64,000 nt of DNA from Kitasatospora sp. GP82 (GCF_029892105.1 NZ_JARZAJ010000003.1:248001-312000), one strand, 5' to 3'. Counted from the stretch's first letter, positions 8,510 through 17,130 are shown. Numbers and translations are program-made. Notes: generated by a model from the sequence alone, not told the origin.

Positions 8510-9070
8510 TCAATGCCGGAGGAGTTCGCAGAAGCGGTCCAGGGCAAGGTCAGTGCGGCGGCGGTCCCCGGTGGTCGTGAGATCGAACAGCAGGCCCCGC
8601 ATGACGGCCATGACCAGCGTGGGAGTGACGGTGTCGTCAGGGTCGGTGGCGATGTCGCGGATCGTGGCGCCGAGGGTGTCGAACCAGCCCGTGATCGCCT
8701 CGGCCTGGTCCGGGTAGTTCTCGGGGTGAGCCAGGCCGTCGGCGTGCACCTCGAAGATCAGCCGGACGTACGGGGCGCGCTCAGGTGCGCTGATCCAGGC
8801 CCAGATGCCGCGCAGGTGTTCCTCCGCAGAGGCTGCCTGCGCCGGGAGGTTCTCGGCCAGCCGTGTCGCACCGCGGCGGCGGGCCTCGGCAAGGACGGCA
8901 GATACCAACTCCTGCTTGCTGCCGAAGTCGTAGAGCAGCATCCGCGGGCTGGTATCGAGAGCTGCGGCCAGCGGCCTCAGGCTCAACCCGGCCAGGCCGT
9001 GTGCCAGTACGTAGTCGGTCGCCCGCGCCAGCGTGGCCTCCCGTCGGGCGGGATCTGGGGGTCGCCCCAC
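8510..9070 (-). CDS. TetR-family regulator
   Basis: A 186-residue protein with an N-terminal helix-turn-helix (residues about 10-57, GLAGLSLRPLAAALDTSPRM then LLYDFGSKQELV) and a divergent C-terminal ligand domain. The GTG start at 9070 is followed by GRPPDPARREA, typical of the family. It is divergent from the patatin-like gene across an 83-base gap, the usual layout for a TetR repressor and its target. The last codon abuts the dead transposase, so the C-terminus could have been affected by that insertion, although the length is normal. Confidence 0.85.
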   Translation of the reverse strand: MGRPPDPARREATLARATDYVLAHGLAGLSLRPLAAALDTSPRMLLYDFGSKQELVSAVLAEARRRGATRLAENLPAQAASAEEHLRGIWAWISAPERAPYVRLIFEVHADGLAHPENYPDQAEAITGWFDTLGATIRDIATDPDDTVTPTLVMAVMRGLLFDLTTTGDRRRTDLALDRFCELLRH

Positions 9071-9153
9071 GGTGGATCATCCTCTCGGTACTGCGGACTT
9101 GAGCCTGCATCAGTATATGGTACGACTGTTTCAACAATGGGAAGGAGACAGTC

Positions 9154-10008
9154 ATGCACACACTCGACCGGGCACTCGCACTGGGCGCCGGAGGCCCCGT
9201 TGGTGCGGCCTGGATGGCCGGACTGGCCTGCGGACTGCGCCGCGGCGGAGTGGATCTCAGCAATGCCGATCTGATCGTCGGCACGTCGACTGGCGCGATC
9301 ATCGGCGCAGTACTGGCCACCGGTCAGGACCCCGACCGACTCGCCACCCCAGTACGCCCCGCCGACACCAACAGCACCCCGCCCCAGGTGGACGGGCGCC
9401 GGCTGGGCGAGGCGTTCGCCGTGCTCGGCAATGCCGCCTCAAACCCAGCCGAGGCCTGGCGCCGAGTGGGCCAGATCGCGCTCGCTGCCGAAACCGGCCC
9501 CGAGCAGGCACATGTCACCCGGATGCGCGCCATGGCCGGCACAGACCATTGGCCGGACCGGAAGCTGCTCATCACCGCGATGGACGCTGAGACCGGCGAG
9601 CAGGAGGTCTTCGACCGCGCGAGTGGCGCACCGCTGCCCTCCGCCGTGGCGGCAAGCACGGCCTTCCCGGGCATCTACCCACCGATCACCATCAACGGCC
9701 GCCGATACATGGACGGCTCCCTGCGGTCGGCAACCAACGCCGCACTCGCGGCCGGAGCCCGCACGCTCGTCGTGATCGACCCGCAGGCGCACCTGTTTCC
9801 CCGGGAGTTGCTCCAGCAGGAGCTGGCGGTCGCCGCGGCGCACACAGTGGTGACCATCGAGCCCGATCCGGCATCAATACGCGCATTCGGCTCGGACCTG
9901 AATGACCGGACGGCTTGGGAACCGGCCTACCAGGCGGGCCTTCGCCAAGCCACCGATGCCGCAGAGCAGCTCCGCCTCGCGTGGAAGACCGGATCCGACA
10001 TGGACTGA
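9154..10008 (+). CDS. Patatin-like phospholipase
   Basis: A 284-residue patatin-fold lipid acyl hydrolase. It has the oxyanion loop GAGGPVGAAW near the N-terminus, the nucleophile elbow GTSTG with Ser45, and the catalytic Asp187 in RRYMDGS, giving the Ser-Asp dyad. GGAAGGAGA precedes the ATG by 6 bases. No signal peptide is seen, so it is probably cytoplasmic. It likely hydrolyses phospholipid or lysophospholipid acyl esters. The adjacent divergent TetR regulator probably controls it. Confidence 0.87.
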   Translation: MHTLDRALALGAGGPVGAAWMAGLACGLRRGGVDLSNADLIVGTSTGAIIGAVLATGQDPDRLATPVRPADTNSTPPQVDGRRLGEAFAVLGNAASNPAEAWRRVGQIALAAETGPEQAHVTRMRAMAGTDHWPDRKLLITAMDAETGEQEVFDRASGAPLPSAVAASTAFPGIYPPITINGRRYMDGSLRSATNAALAAGARTLVVIDPQAHLFPRELLQQELAVAAAHTVVTIEPDPASIRAFGSDLNDRTAWEPAYQAGLRQATDAAEQLRLAWKTGSDMD

Positions 10009-10164
10009 GCGTCCGCCCGTAGACTGGTCAATGACCACCGACGCCATGGCGCGAGTCACGATCGCGGCCACCGCCAGCGCGGTGCCGAGTCCCGGGAGGG
10101 TGGGGCGTGGACGTGGTGGCGTCGGCCAAGCAGGGCGGCGCCGGCTGCGAGGACCGCGACGGGG

Positions 10165-10374
10165 TCAGCCTCCCCAGGACGTGTCCGCCAGGGTGAAGAC
10201 AGGCGCAGGGGCTGCGCTCCGGTCCACGGGTGCGGAATCACCCCAGCTGGTGTCCGCGACGCGTCGCTGGGGGCCGGGTGACGAGTGGCCAACGGTCAGG
10301 GCCGTTGCGACCAGCAGGGCAGCGCCCGTAACGGCTATGACAATCCGTCGGGCGATCCGCGCGCGTGCAGGCAT
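10165..10374 (-). CDS. Small secreted peptide with ADTSWG repeats
   Basis: A 69-residue ORF: Arg-rich n-region (MPARARIARR), hydrophobic core IVIAVTGAALLVATALTV, then a short exported part containing the tripeptide-like motif DTSWG twice, once near residue 41 (VADTSWGD) and again as the C-terminus (LADTSWGG). AAAGGGG lies 6 bases before the ATG. It is convergent with the patatin gene. No enzymatic domain is present. A secreted signalling or structural peptide is plausible; the function is unknown. Confidence 0.6.
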   Translation of the reverse strand: MPARARIARRIVIAVTGAALLVATALTVGHSSPGPQRRVADTSWGDSAPVDRSAAPAPVFTLADTSWGG

Positions 10375-10874
10375 GGGGCACCCCTTTCACTGCTCGGGGA
10401 AGGTGGGCGAGATCCAGATGATCTCGTGGACCAGTGTTCGCCCACGGTCAGTGCAAGTTCAAGTGCTTCCGCCTTTTCATCGCCGATCTTCCCGGAGTGA
10501 CAGTTCCTTGAGCTGGGTAAAAGTGGGCGATTCAGGCATACCTGACGTGCAGCAACTTCTCACACAAGAAGCTCGGCCCCAGCCTGGCCGGCGCCGATCC
10601 GTATCGGCCGGGCTGCCGTCGGACTCTGAGCACTCCCGCCGCCTTTCGTTGGCAGAGGCACTTTCAAACACTCGGTGGCCCGCTCCTCGCGCAGGCGGCT
10701 GCGATCCCTGCCGAGACGCAAAAGCCGGTGAATGCCTGTCAGCTCGCCCAGCCAGGCCACGCCGAAGGGGCGGTCGAGTGGCCACGGGCGCAGATTCGGA
10801 CTCTCGGGACTGCCCGTCATGGCCTCACCAGACGTCTCGGTGCGACTCTGCCCTGCGTCAGCCCTGCGCTGCTC
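10375..10874. other. 500-bp interval without a convincing gene
   Basis: Lies between the small peptide gene and the downstream tetR stop. Minus-strand frames at 10560-10820 and 10477-10785 are open but without third-position GC bias or recognisable domains. Local GC is lower than its surroundings. It may be a decayed gene; nothing firmer can be said. Confidence 0.35.
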
Positions 10875-11540
10875 TCAGGAAGCCGTTGGCGTGTGCTGGT
10901 CGCGCAGTTCCTCGCGCCCCTCGGGGGCTGCCCCCTCGGGCCCCGGGTCCGCGCCTTCGTCACGGCCGGTGAGGCGGCGGGCCGCCGTGCGGATGGACTC
11001 GCGCAGGCGGGTCCCGTCGGCCTCGGTCTCGCCGACGAGCATGCGGCGCAGCTGGGGCACCGCCGAGGACCAGCCGGCGAGTGCGCTGATGATGAAAACC
11101 AGGTCCTGCGGCGGCAGGATCGGCTTGAGGGTGCCGCTGCGCTGCGCGGTCTCGAAGCGTGCCGCCTTCGCCTGGTAGTGCTCCTTGCGCTGCCGCTCAT
11201 GGGGGATCTCGCCCTGGCCGTACTCCAGCCCCTCCCAGAGCAGCAGCCTGAGCAGTTCGGGGTGGGCGGCGTGGTACTCGATCAGGCGGTCGACGTAGGC
11301 ATCCGGGTCCTCGGCATCGACGGGGACGGCGGCGGCGAGGTCGAGCAGCGCCTGCTCCAGGACCTGGCCGAAGAGCTGCGCCTTGTCGCCGAAGTAGGCG
11401 TAGATGAGCTGCTTGTTGGCCTTGGCCTCGCGCGCGATGCGGTCGATCCGGGCGCCCGCGATGCCGTGGGCGGCGAACTCGGCGGTGGCCGCCGCGAAGA
11501 TGCGCGCCTTGGTGGCCTCGGGATCCCTGGTTCCTGCCAT
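10875..11540 (-). CDS. TetR-family regulator of the adjacent exporter operon
   Basis: A 221-residue regulator. The N-terminal helix-turn-helix spans about residues 10-57 (RIFAAATAEFAAHGIAGARI, IAREAKANKQLIYAYFGDK), and the C-terminal domain has the YQAKAARFE/LPPQDLVFIISAL character of TetR_C-type ligand domains. The ATG at 11540 fits the family start. It is divergent from a SnoaL-like gene and an MFS exporter, and the intergenic region contains two large TAACCAAC-type palindromes, so it most likely represses both itself and that operon. Confidence 0.88.
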   Translation of the reverse strand: MAGTRDPEATKARIFAAATAEFAAHGIAGARIDRIAREAKANKQLIYAYFGDKAQLFGQVLEQALLDLAAAVPVDAEDPDAYVDRLIEYHAAHPELLRLLLWEGLEYGQGEIPHERQRKEHYQAKAARFETAQRSGTLKPILPPQDLVFIISALAGWSSAVPQLRRMLVGETEADGTRLRESIRTAARRLTGRDEGADPGPEGAAPEGREELRDQHTPTAS

Positions 11541-11557
11541 GAGGACAGGATAGCCGC

Positions 11558-11575
11558 CAACCAACTGGTTGGTTG
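11558..11575. promoter_or_regulatory. Operator 1: CAACCAAC-TG-GTTGGTTG
   Basis: An inverted repeat with 8-base arms and a 2-base centre, 18 bases upstream of the tetR start. It shares the CAACCAAC arm with the larger palindrome at 11595-11632, so both are probably bound by the same TetR protein; this copy would serve autoregulation. Confidence 0.7.
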
Positions 11576-11594
11576 ACAGTTGCCCGCCGCCCCT

Positions 11595-11632
11595 GCGAAG
11601 GTTCTAACCAACCGGTTGGTTAGAACCTTCGC
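11595..11632. promoter_or_regulatory. Operator 2: 38-bp perfect palindrome
   Basis: All 38 bases form an uninterrupted inverted repeat with no spacer; the core reads CTAACCAACCGGTTGGTTAG and the arms extend to GCGAAGGTT. It ends 16 bases before the SnoaL-like start, where a repressor would block transcription or initiation. The repeat centre is 47 bases from the centre of operator 1. Confidence 0.8.
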
Positions 11633-11648
11633 CGCATCTGGAGTCCCC

Positions 11649-12074
11649 ATGTCCGCGCCCACTCCCGCCCCCACCCCCGCTCTCGCCGTCCCCGCCTCCG
11701 TCGCCGCGTTCTTCGACGGCTCCCGCTCCGGTGACCCGGACGTCTGGGCGGCGCCCTTCGCCCCGGATGCCGAGTACCACGACCCTGTCGGGTCCCCCGT
11801 GCTCGCCGGCCGGGCCGCGATCCGGGAGCAGTTCGCGGCCGTACTACCGCTGTTCAGCAGGTTCGACGGCATCCGGCCCGACCGCGTCCACGGGACCGGG
11901 GACGAGGTCGCCGTCACCTGGCGGGGATCGGGCGAGACGCCCGACGGCCGGCCGGTCGCCTGGGAGGGCGTCAACGTCTTCACGCTCGGCGCTGACGGCC
12001 TCATCGCGCACTGCCGCGCCTACTTCGACCTCGCGTCGGTCCTCGCGCAGCTCGCGCCGGAGGTGGCCGAATGA
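11649..12074 (+). CDS. SnoaL/NTF2-like protein
   Basis: A 141-residue small alpha+beta protein of the NTF2-like/SnoaL-like type (SVAAFFDGSRSGDPDVWAAPF, then EYHDPVGSPVLAGRAAIREQF). The fold is used by cyclases, dehydratases and isomerases, and also by non-catalytic ligand binders. It begins 16 bases after the palindromic operator, with only GGAG nearby, and its TGA overlaps the MFS start (ATGA), so the two are co-translated. Its partner role beside an exporter is not known. Confidence 0.75.
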   Translation: MSAPTPAPTPALAVPASVAAFFDGSRSGDPDVWAAPFAPDAEYHDPVGSPVLAGRAAIREQFAAVLPLFSRFDGIRPDRVHGTGDEVAVTWRGSGETPDGRPVAWEGVNVFTLGADGLIAHCRAYFDLASVLAQLAPEVAE

Positions 12075-13309
12075 CCGCCATCGGGCAGGCCACTGTCCCG
12101 CAGGCTGCCGCCGGCCCCGAAGGCGCCGACGGAAGGCGAGTGCACCGCGAGACACCGCCCGCCGTCCTGCTGGCGGTCGTCTCGCTCTGCACCACGGTCA
12201 CCGTCGCCAACGTCTACCTCGCCCAGCCGCTGCTGAGCCTGATCGCCCGAAGCCTCGGGGTGCCCGTCTCGGCCGCCGGATGGGTCGCATCCGTGGCCCA
12301 ACTCGGCTACGCCACCGGCCTGTTGCTGTTCGCTCCGCTCGGTGACACGGTCTCCAGGCGCAGGCTGGTCGGCGGACTGTCGATCGCCGCCGCAGTCGCC
12401 CTGGTCGGCGCCGGAGCGGCGACCAGCCTGCCGGTCCTCGCCGCCGCGGTCTTCGCGGTGTGCGCGGCGACCGTGGTGCCGCAGCTCCTCGTACCGCTGA
12501 TCGCCGAGCGGGCCCCGGCGGCGGACCGGGCCCGACAGGTGGGGATCGTGGTCGCGGGCCTGTTCGCCGGGATCGTCGCCGCCCGGGTGCTCGGCGGACT
12601 CGCCGGACAGGCGTACGGCTGGCGGGCGGTCTACTTCGGCGCGGCGGCGCTGACCCTGGCTGTCGGGCTGACCACCGCCGCACTGCTGCCCCCGGACAGC
12701 AGGACCCGCCGCCGCAGCTCGCCGCTGCGGGCGATCGCCTCCCTGCCACGGCTGCTCGCCGGTTCGGCCGAGCTGCGCACCGCCTGCCTGAGGCAGGCCG
12801 GGCTCTACGGCGGCTGGAGCGCGGTGTGGACAGCACTGGCCCTGCTGCTGACCGGACCGCACTACGGGCTCTCCACTGCCTCGGCAGGGATGTTCGGCCT
12901 GTTCGGGCTGGCCTCCTCGGTGGTGGCACCGCCGGCCGGCCGCTGGACCGGACGGCTCGGGACGACCCGGGTGGTCGCGCTGTCGTACGGGGTCGTGGCC
13001 GTCTCCCTGCTGCTGTTCTGGTGGGGCGGGCAGCGGATCGCGGCGCTGTGCGCGGGAGCGGTCCTGGTGCACGCGGGACTCGTGGCCGGCCAGGTCGCCA
13101 ACCAGACCCGGGCGCTCGCGGCGACCGACACCCCGTCCACGGCCAACACCGCCTATGTCGTCTCCGCCTTTGCAGCCGGGGCCACCGCCTCCGCGCTGGC
13201 CGGAGTGGCGTTCGGCCACTGGGGCTGGCCGGGAGTGTGCGCGGTCGCGGTCCTCTGGGTCGCCGTGGGCGCGCTCGCGCCGCTACTGGCCGGCCGCCGG
13301 TCCCGCTGA
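12071..13309 (+). CDS. MFS transporter (drug-efflux type)
   Basis: A 412-residue major facilitator with about twelve hydrophobic segments. The cytoplasmic motif A appears as APLGDTVSRRRLV after TM2 (residues about 95-107), and TM4 to TM5 include GIVAARVLGGLAGQAYGWRA, the motif C-like region of antiporters. Translation is coupled to the SnoaL-like gene by a 4-base overlap. TetR control plus this family suggests efflux of a small organic molecule in exchange for protons; the substrate is unknown. Confidence 0.87.
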   Translation: MTAIGQATVPQAAAGPEGADGRRVHRETPPAVLLAVVSLCTTVTVANVYLAQPLLSLIARSLGVPVSAAGWVASVAQLGYATGLLLFAPLGDTVSRRRLVGGLSIAAAVALVGAGAATSLPVLAAAVFAVCAATVVPQLLVPLIAERAPAADRARQVGIVVAGLFAGIVAARVLGGLAGQAYGWRAVYFGAAALTLAVGLTTAALLPPDSRTRRRSSPLRAIASLPRLLAGSAELRTACLRQAGLYGGWSAVWTALALLLTGPHYGLSTASAGMFGLFGLASSVVAPPAGRWTGRLGTTRVVALSYGVVAVSLLLFWWGGQRIAALCAGAVLVHAGLVAGQVANQTRALAATDTPSTANTAYVVSAFAAGATASALAGVAFGHWGWPGVCAVAVLWVAVGALAPLLAGRRSR

Positions 13310-13578
13310 CCGCCCGGGGTTGGCCGGGGCGGGTTCCGTGGATGGAGGGGAAGAGGCCACCGAGCCCGTGGGCGGCCTCCCACTTCATCCATTGCCCGGC
13401 CGTCGCAGGCAAACGGCGCCCGGAGAGGCAGACGGTCGGCTCTTCTGGGGGCCTCCTCGATCGAGATTGCGATGTTGTCGGCAAGGTCGGCCGTATCGAG
13501 ATCGTTCAGATCGGCGTAGTTCTCGCGGTAGTCGTCGATGGCGTTCTGGATGAGCTCGGTCAGCTGGTCGCGGTCCAT
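13153..13578 (-). CDS. Hypothetical acidic protein, 3' end uncertain
   Basis: An AGGAAG site precedes an ATG at 13578. The first 44 residues (MDRDQLTELIQNAIDDYREN, then DTADLADNIAISIEEA) have strong coding character and are acidic and helical. Coding bias is lost at a CCCCC run near 13445; the frame then continues into the 3' end of the MFS gene on the other strand and stops at 13153. One extra C would instead end the protein at 13385. Either the C-terminus is nonsense overlap or an indel is present. No family is recognised. Confidence 0.45.
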   Translation of the reverse strand: MDRDQLTELIQNAIDDYRENYADLNDLDTADLADNIAISIEEAPRRADRLPLRAPFACDGRAMDEVGGRPRARWPLPLHPRNPPRPTPGGQRDRRPASSGASAPTATQRTATAHTPGQPQWPNATPASAEAVAPAAKAETT

Positions 13579-13655
13579 CGGGTGCTTCCTCGGGACAGGG
13601 CCGCGGGGTGGCGGCCGGTGACGGGTGTCAGTCGGCCGGGGGATACGGTGCGCGC

Positions 13656-13808
13656 ATGCGGATCTTGAGTGTGGGCTTTCGGGCGGTCGTGAGTGCGGTC
13701 CTGAACGGCGGGAGCGTCTGGCCGGCCGTGACGGTCGCGGTGGTGTCGCTGCTGGTGGCGGCCGCCGTGTTCGCTGTTCGCAGCCGACGGGGCGATCGTT
13801 CGGGCTGA
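13656..13808 (+). CDS. Small single-span membrane protein
   Basis: A 50-residue ORF opening MRILSVGFRAVVSAVLNGGS, with one hydrophobic helix (VWPAVTVAVVSLLVAAAVFAV) and a basic tail RSRRGDRSG, which would put the C-terminus in the cytoplasm. It is divergent from the acidic hypothetical gene. GGGGATA is the only ribosome-binding-like sequence. Evidence is limited to the membrane helix and position. Confidence 0.4.
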   Translation: MRILSVGFRAVVSAVLNGGSVWPAVTVAVVSLLVAAAVFAVRSRRGDRSG

Positions 13809-14003
13809 CGGCCGTCAGACGATCGTCAGGCGGACGCTGGTCGAGCTCGGTTGAGCGACCGTCGGACCGTTCTTCCCGTTGCGACAGGAGCGCCAACTGG
13901 CGGCTCACCCCGGTGACAACTGCGGGGTTCGGTGAGCTCGGCCCGGATCGCAGTGGAAGACCGCGACGATCGGCATCCTGGACGCGGTGGAGCCGGCCGA
14001 GGC

Positions 14004-14156
14004 TCACGACATCCGGAACGGCAGGCCACGCGTCACGAGCCGTTGTCCGTCGGCGAGGCTCCGGTCATGCAGGCGCTCCGCCGGCCCCTCCAGCTCCTGC
14101 GGCTTCGACGGGCGAAGAGGCACCTTCTCCACCTCACGCAACGAGAAGTCCGTCAT
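14004..14156 (-). CDS. Small hypothetical ORF
   Basis: A 50-residue reading (MTDFSLREVEKVPLRPSKPQ, then LEGPAERLHDRSLADGQRL) with consistent third-position G/C, which the surrounding 500 bases lack. No strong Shine-Dalgarno and no recognised family. It could be a genuine small gene or the tail of a decayed one. Confidence 0.3.
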   Translation of the reverse strand: MTDFSLREVEKVPLRPSKPQELEGPAERLHDRSLADGQRLVTRGLPFRMS

Positions 14157-14312
14157 CGTCCAGCTCGACGACCGTAGCCATGGCGGACCCGGACACCGGC
14201 CCTCCGCGCCCACGGTGCCCGGACCGCGCCCTCGTACTCGTCTGGCTCGCCGGCCCGAGCCGCACCTGGCGTGACCTCGGCGGCGGGGCCAGGTGCGACG
14301 TGAACCGGACTG

Positions 14313-15212
14313 TCAGCCGATGGTCGCGGCGTGCGAGGTCTCCGCCGTGAAGCCCCAACTCGGGGTGCTGTCCCAGGGGTTGGGCATGGTGTCGCTGGTG
14401 GCGTAGGCGTAGCCGGCGCCCCGGGCGAAGGCGGTGTCCAGGGCGGTCTGCATCCGCAGCGCGTCCGGCACGCCGTAGACCAGGTGCCAGAACGAGGTGC
14501 CGCTCGGGTCGAAGGAGGCGCCCGAGTAGTAACCCGCCGTCAGGTTGAAGACGTTGCCGCCGAGCCAGCCGCCGCCGGCGTAGTCGGCGTAGCTTCCCTC
14601 GTAGGTGACGAAGGTGTCGGCGGTGCGGTGGCCGGGCTCCAGGTAGCAGTCGGCGATCGCGGTGCCGGGGTTGTCCACCACCAGGTCCTGCGCGGTCGGG
14701 TCGGTCGCGTCCATGGCGGTCTGCACGTACTGGCGCAGCGTGTAGTAGTAGTCGCGGGTGCTGTTGGCGGTGCCGCAGTCCCGGCTGACTACGTCGAAGA
14801 AGATGCCGTCGACGTGGAGCTTGCCGTCGGCGGTCTTCAGGTAGTTGTCGATGGACGCCTTGACGTCGGCGAGCGGCCGGGTGCCGTTGTCGGTGTGGAC
14901 GTAGCCGATCACCCGGGTGTGCCCTCCGGCTGCGGTGGTGCCGGTCCGCAGGGTGTCGGCCTGGGCCTGCCAGGCCGGGGTGAACGCGGTGTCGCCGTTC
15001 CCGGGGTTGAGGATCACGATCGAGGCGGCCGGGGTGGCCGACTGGAGAGCGGAGAGCATCGGGTCGCCGGGCCAGGCGTACGCCGGGACGCCGATCTCCA
15101 GACCCCTGGTGGCAGCGGTGCCGGTGGCGGCGGTGGCGTTCGAGGTGCCCGTCGTCACGGCGAGCGCGGAACTGAAGAGCAGGGCCAGCAGGCCCTTGGT
15201 GTGCTTGCGCAC
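14313..15212 (-). CDS. Secreted spherulin-4-like protein
   Basis: A 299-residue secreted protein of the spherulation-specific family 4 (GH135-like) type. The GTG start at 15212 is preferred because GGGGGA lies 5 bases upstream and a clean Sec signal follows (VRKHTKGLLALLFSSALAV, cleavage after SNATA); an in-frame ATG lies 36 bases earlier. Mature motifs are GVPAYAWPGDPMLSAL, VIGYVHTDNGTRP, VDGIFFDVVSRDC and TFVTYEGSYADY, matching a (beta/alpha)8 barrel with acidic catalytic residues. Fungal relatives cut amino-sugar exopolysaccharide; the bacterial substrate is unknown. Confidence 0.75.
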   Translation of the reverse strand: MRKHTKGLLALLFSSALAVTTGTSNATAATGTAATRGLEIGVPAYAWPGDPMLSALQSATPAASIVILNPGNGDTAFTPAWQAQADTLRTGTTAAGGHTRVIGYVHTDNGTRPLADVKASIDNYLKTADGKLHVDGIFFDVVSRDCGTANSTRDYYYTLRQYVQTAMDATDPTAQDLVVDNPGTAIADCYLEPGHRTADTFVTYEGSYADYAGGGWLGGNVFNLTAGYYSGASFDPSGTSFWHLVYGVPDALRMQTALDTAFARGAGYAYATSDTMPNPWDSTPSWGFTAETSHAATIG

Positions 15213-15415
15213 GGCATCCCCCACTGAGTTGATCAACCGTGCGCTCATTGTGCCGTATCGGCCGGTGGAACCCGGAGTTCACACACCGTCAGTCCCTGGG
15301 CTGCCGCCGGGGTCCGGTCGGAGGGATGGATCCGGGGTGGGTCCGGGGGGGTGTCAGGGCTCGATCAGGGGCGGCCCGGATACCGGGTGGCCTTCCGGTT
15401 CGCGAAGATCATCAA

Positions 15416-16819
15416 GTGCTCAAGATCGCTCTCTCCACGCTCCGGTACCGCTGGGCCTCCTTCGTCGGCAGCTTTGTCGCGCTGGCCCTGGGGGTCGGCC
15501 TGATGGCCACCGCGCTGCTGACCATCGCCGCCACCGGCGGTCTGCCCGAGCGGTCGCAGTACCGCTTCGACGCCGCGCCCGTGCTCGTCCTGCCGGACGT
15601 CTCGGTGCGGTTCACCGACGGCGGCGGCGAGCAGCAGGTCCAGCCGCTCGCCGGGCAGTCGGGCCTGCCGTCCTCACTGGTGCGGGCGGTCGCCCGGACC
15701 GGGCGGACCACCTTGGACCGCAGCTTCTACGCACAGCTCGCCGACGGCCCCAGGGACCAGGTGGGACACGGCTGGTCGGCCGCCGAGTTCGGCGGCTACC
15801 GGCTTTCCGCAGGCCGACCGCCGCTCGCCGACGGCCAGATCGTGGTCGGCGGCGGCGACCGGGCATCGGTCGGCCACCGGGTCCGGCTGATGACCGCGAC
15901 CGGTCCGCTGGAGGCCACCGTCGCCGGTGTCACCGAGCAAGTGCCGTTCGAACACGCGGTGTTCTTCACCGACGCACAGGCCGAACGACTCTCCCCTGCT
16001 GTCGACGCGCTGGTCGCCTACGGCCCGGCCGAGCAGGTCCGGCAGGCCGTGGCCGGGCAGGGCGAGGCAAAGGTGCTCACCGACGCCGACCGCCGCCAGG
16101 GCGACCCCAACCGGGATGCCGCCCTCCCCGGCTCGCCGAAGGCCGGGCAGAGCGTCCCGGTCTGGCGGGCCGACGGGACGGCGACGCGGCTGCGGGTCGC
16201 GGCCGTCTTCGCCTCCGCGCAGGACGAGGTTCAGGGCTACCTGTCCGCCGACGGGCAGCACCCCGCGCTCGCCTCGGTGGCGTACGTCCGGCTCTCCGCC
16301 GGGGCGGACCGCGAGGCGGCGGCCGGCGCCCTGCGGACGGCGGTGGACGGACTGGGCGCCCAGGTCAGCACCCCCGCCCAGGTGGCCGACGCCTCCCGTG
16401 ACGCCAACGAGCAGGGCTCCCGGACCGGGCTGGAGATGATCCTCGGCTGCTCCCTGCTCTATGCGGCCGTCTCGCTCGCCAACACCCTGGCGATGACCGT
16501 CGCGGGCCGCAGGCGCGAGCTGGCCCTGCTGCGGCTTGCGGGTGCCACCCGGGGTCAGGTGCTGCGGATGCTCTCGGCCGAGACCCTGATGTGCGTGGCC
16601 GGCGGCGCGGCCCTGGGCACGATCGCCTCGCTGGTCAGCGCCACCGGGGCCTGGGCGGCCCTGAGGCGGGTCGTCGGCCCGATGCCGCTGGCCGTCCCTT
16701 GGGGCACCATCGCCGAGCTCGGGCTCCTGTGCACCGCGGTCGCCCTGGCCGCCACCGTGGTGCCCGCCGCACTCGCCCTGCGCGGCGGCTCGGCGGACCT
16801 GGCGGCCACCCGCCGCTGA
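15416..16819 (+). CDS. FtsX-type ABC permease without adjacent ATPase
   Basis: A 467-residue membrane protein: one TM helix near residues 12-34 (WASFVGSFVALALGVGLMAT), an extracytoplasmic region to about residue 340, then three TM helices with the FtsX-like core (SLANTLAMTVAGRRRELALL) to the end. This is the MacB/FtsX topology with a single core, about half the size of the common two-core Streptomyces permeases. The GTG start at 15416 sits directly before LKIALSTLRYRW. No ATPase gene adjoins it, which is unusual because such permeases normally follow one. Confidence 0.8.
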   Translation: MLKIALSTLRYRWASFVGSFVALALGVGLMATALLTIAATGGLPERSQYRFDAAPVLVLPDVSVRFTDGGGEQQVQPLAGQSGLPSSLVRAVARTGRTTLDRSFYAQLADGPRDQVGHGWSAAEFGGYRLSAGRPPLADGQIVVGGGDRASVGHRVRLMTATGPLEATVAGVTEQVPFEHAVFFTDAQAERLSPAVDALVAYGPAEQVRQAVAGQGEAKVLTDADRRQGDPNRDAALPGSPKAGQSVPVWRADGTATRLRVAAVFASAQDEVQGYLSADGQHPALASVAYVRLSAGADREAAAGALRTAVDGLGAQVSTPAQVADASRDANEQGSRTGLEMILGCSLLYAAVSLANTLAMTVAGRRRELALLRLAGATRGQVLRMLSAETLMCVAGGAALGTIASLVSATGAWAALRRVVGPMPLAVPWGTIAELGLLCTAVALAATVVPAALALRGGSADLAATRR

Positions 16820-17130
16820 CCGGTCCGCCCGTGGGGCTGCGAGCAGTGCTTCAGCCGGTCGACTCAGAGCGTCCGCCAGTACGCAACCCATCAGGACGGG
16901 GCATCCCAGGGGCGCGAGGCACTGGACATGCAACTGGCTCCGGTGAATGCCTACTGGCGGAGCCTCTTGCCGATCCGGCTCGGCCGCAGACCGGGGCCGG
17001 CAGGGTGGCGCGGCATTCACGGCACACGTCCGCTGCCGTCGCGACGAGGCGCGACCCCGAGGCGACGAGGACACGGCCCACGTCAGCACGCCGTCTTGGA
17101 GCCGCGCCCCGTTGCGACGATGATGGGCCG
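16820..17130. other. 311-bp non-coding interval
   Basis: Between the FtsX-type permease and the methyltransferase, which read in the same direction. It contains an imperfect direct repeat of GCGACGAGG near 17040-17070. No coding signal, terminator or operator was convincing. Confidence 0.35.

Noticed and set aside
9071..9153. CAGT...ACTG inverted repeat as TetR operator before the patatin gene
   Set aside because: Arms of only four bases with a 10-base spacer are expected by chance; not reported as a site.
10560..10820. Minus-strand ORF as a real gene
   Set aside because: Codon bias is weak and no family is recognised; recorded only as an interval without a convincing gene.
12198..13484. 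Minus-strand extension of the acidic ORF through the MFS gene
   Set aside because: It would overlap the MFS coding sequence by more than 1 kb and has no motifs; only the first 44 codons from 13578 carry coding bias.
17030..17075. GCGACGAGG direct repeat as a CRISPR-like or regulatory array
   Set aside because: Only two imperfect copies with no regular spacing or leader.
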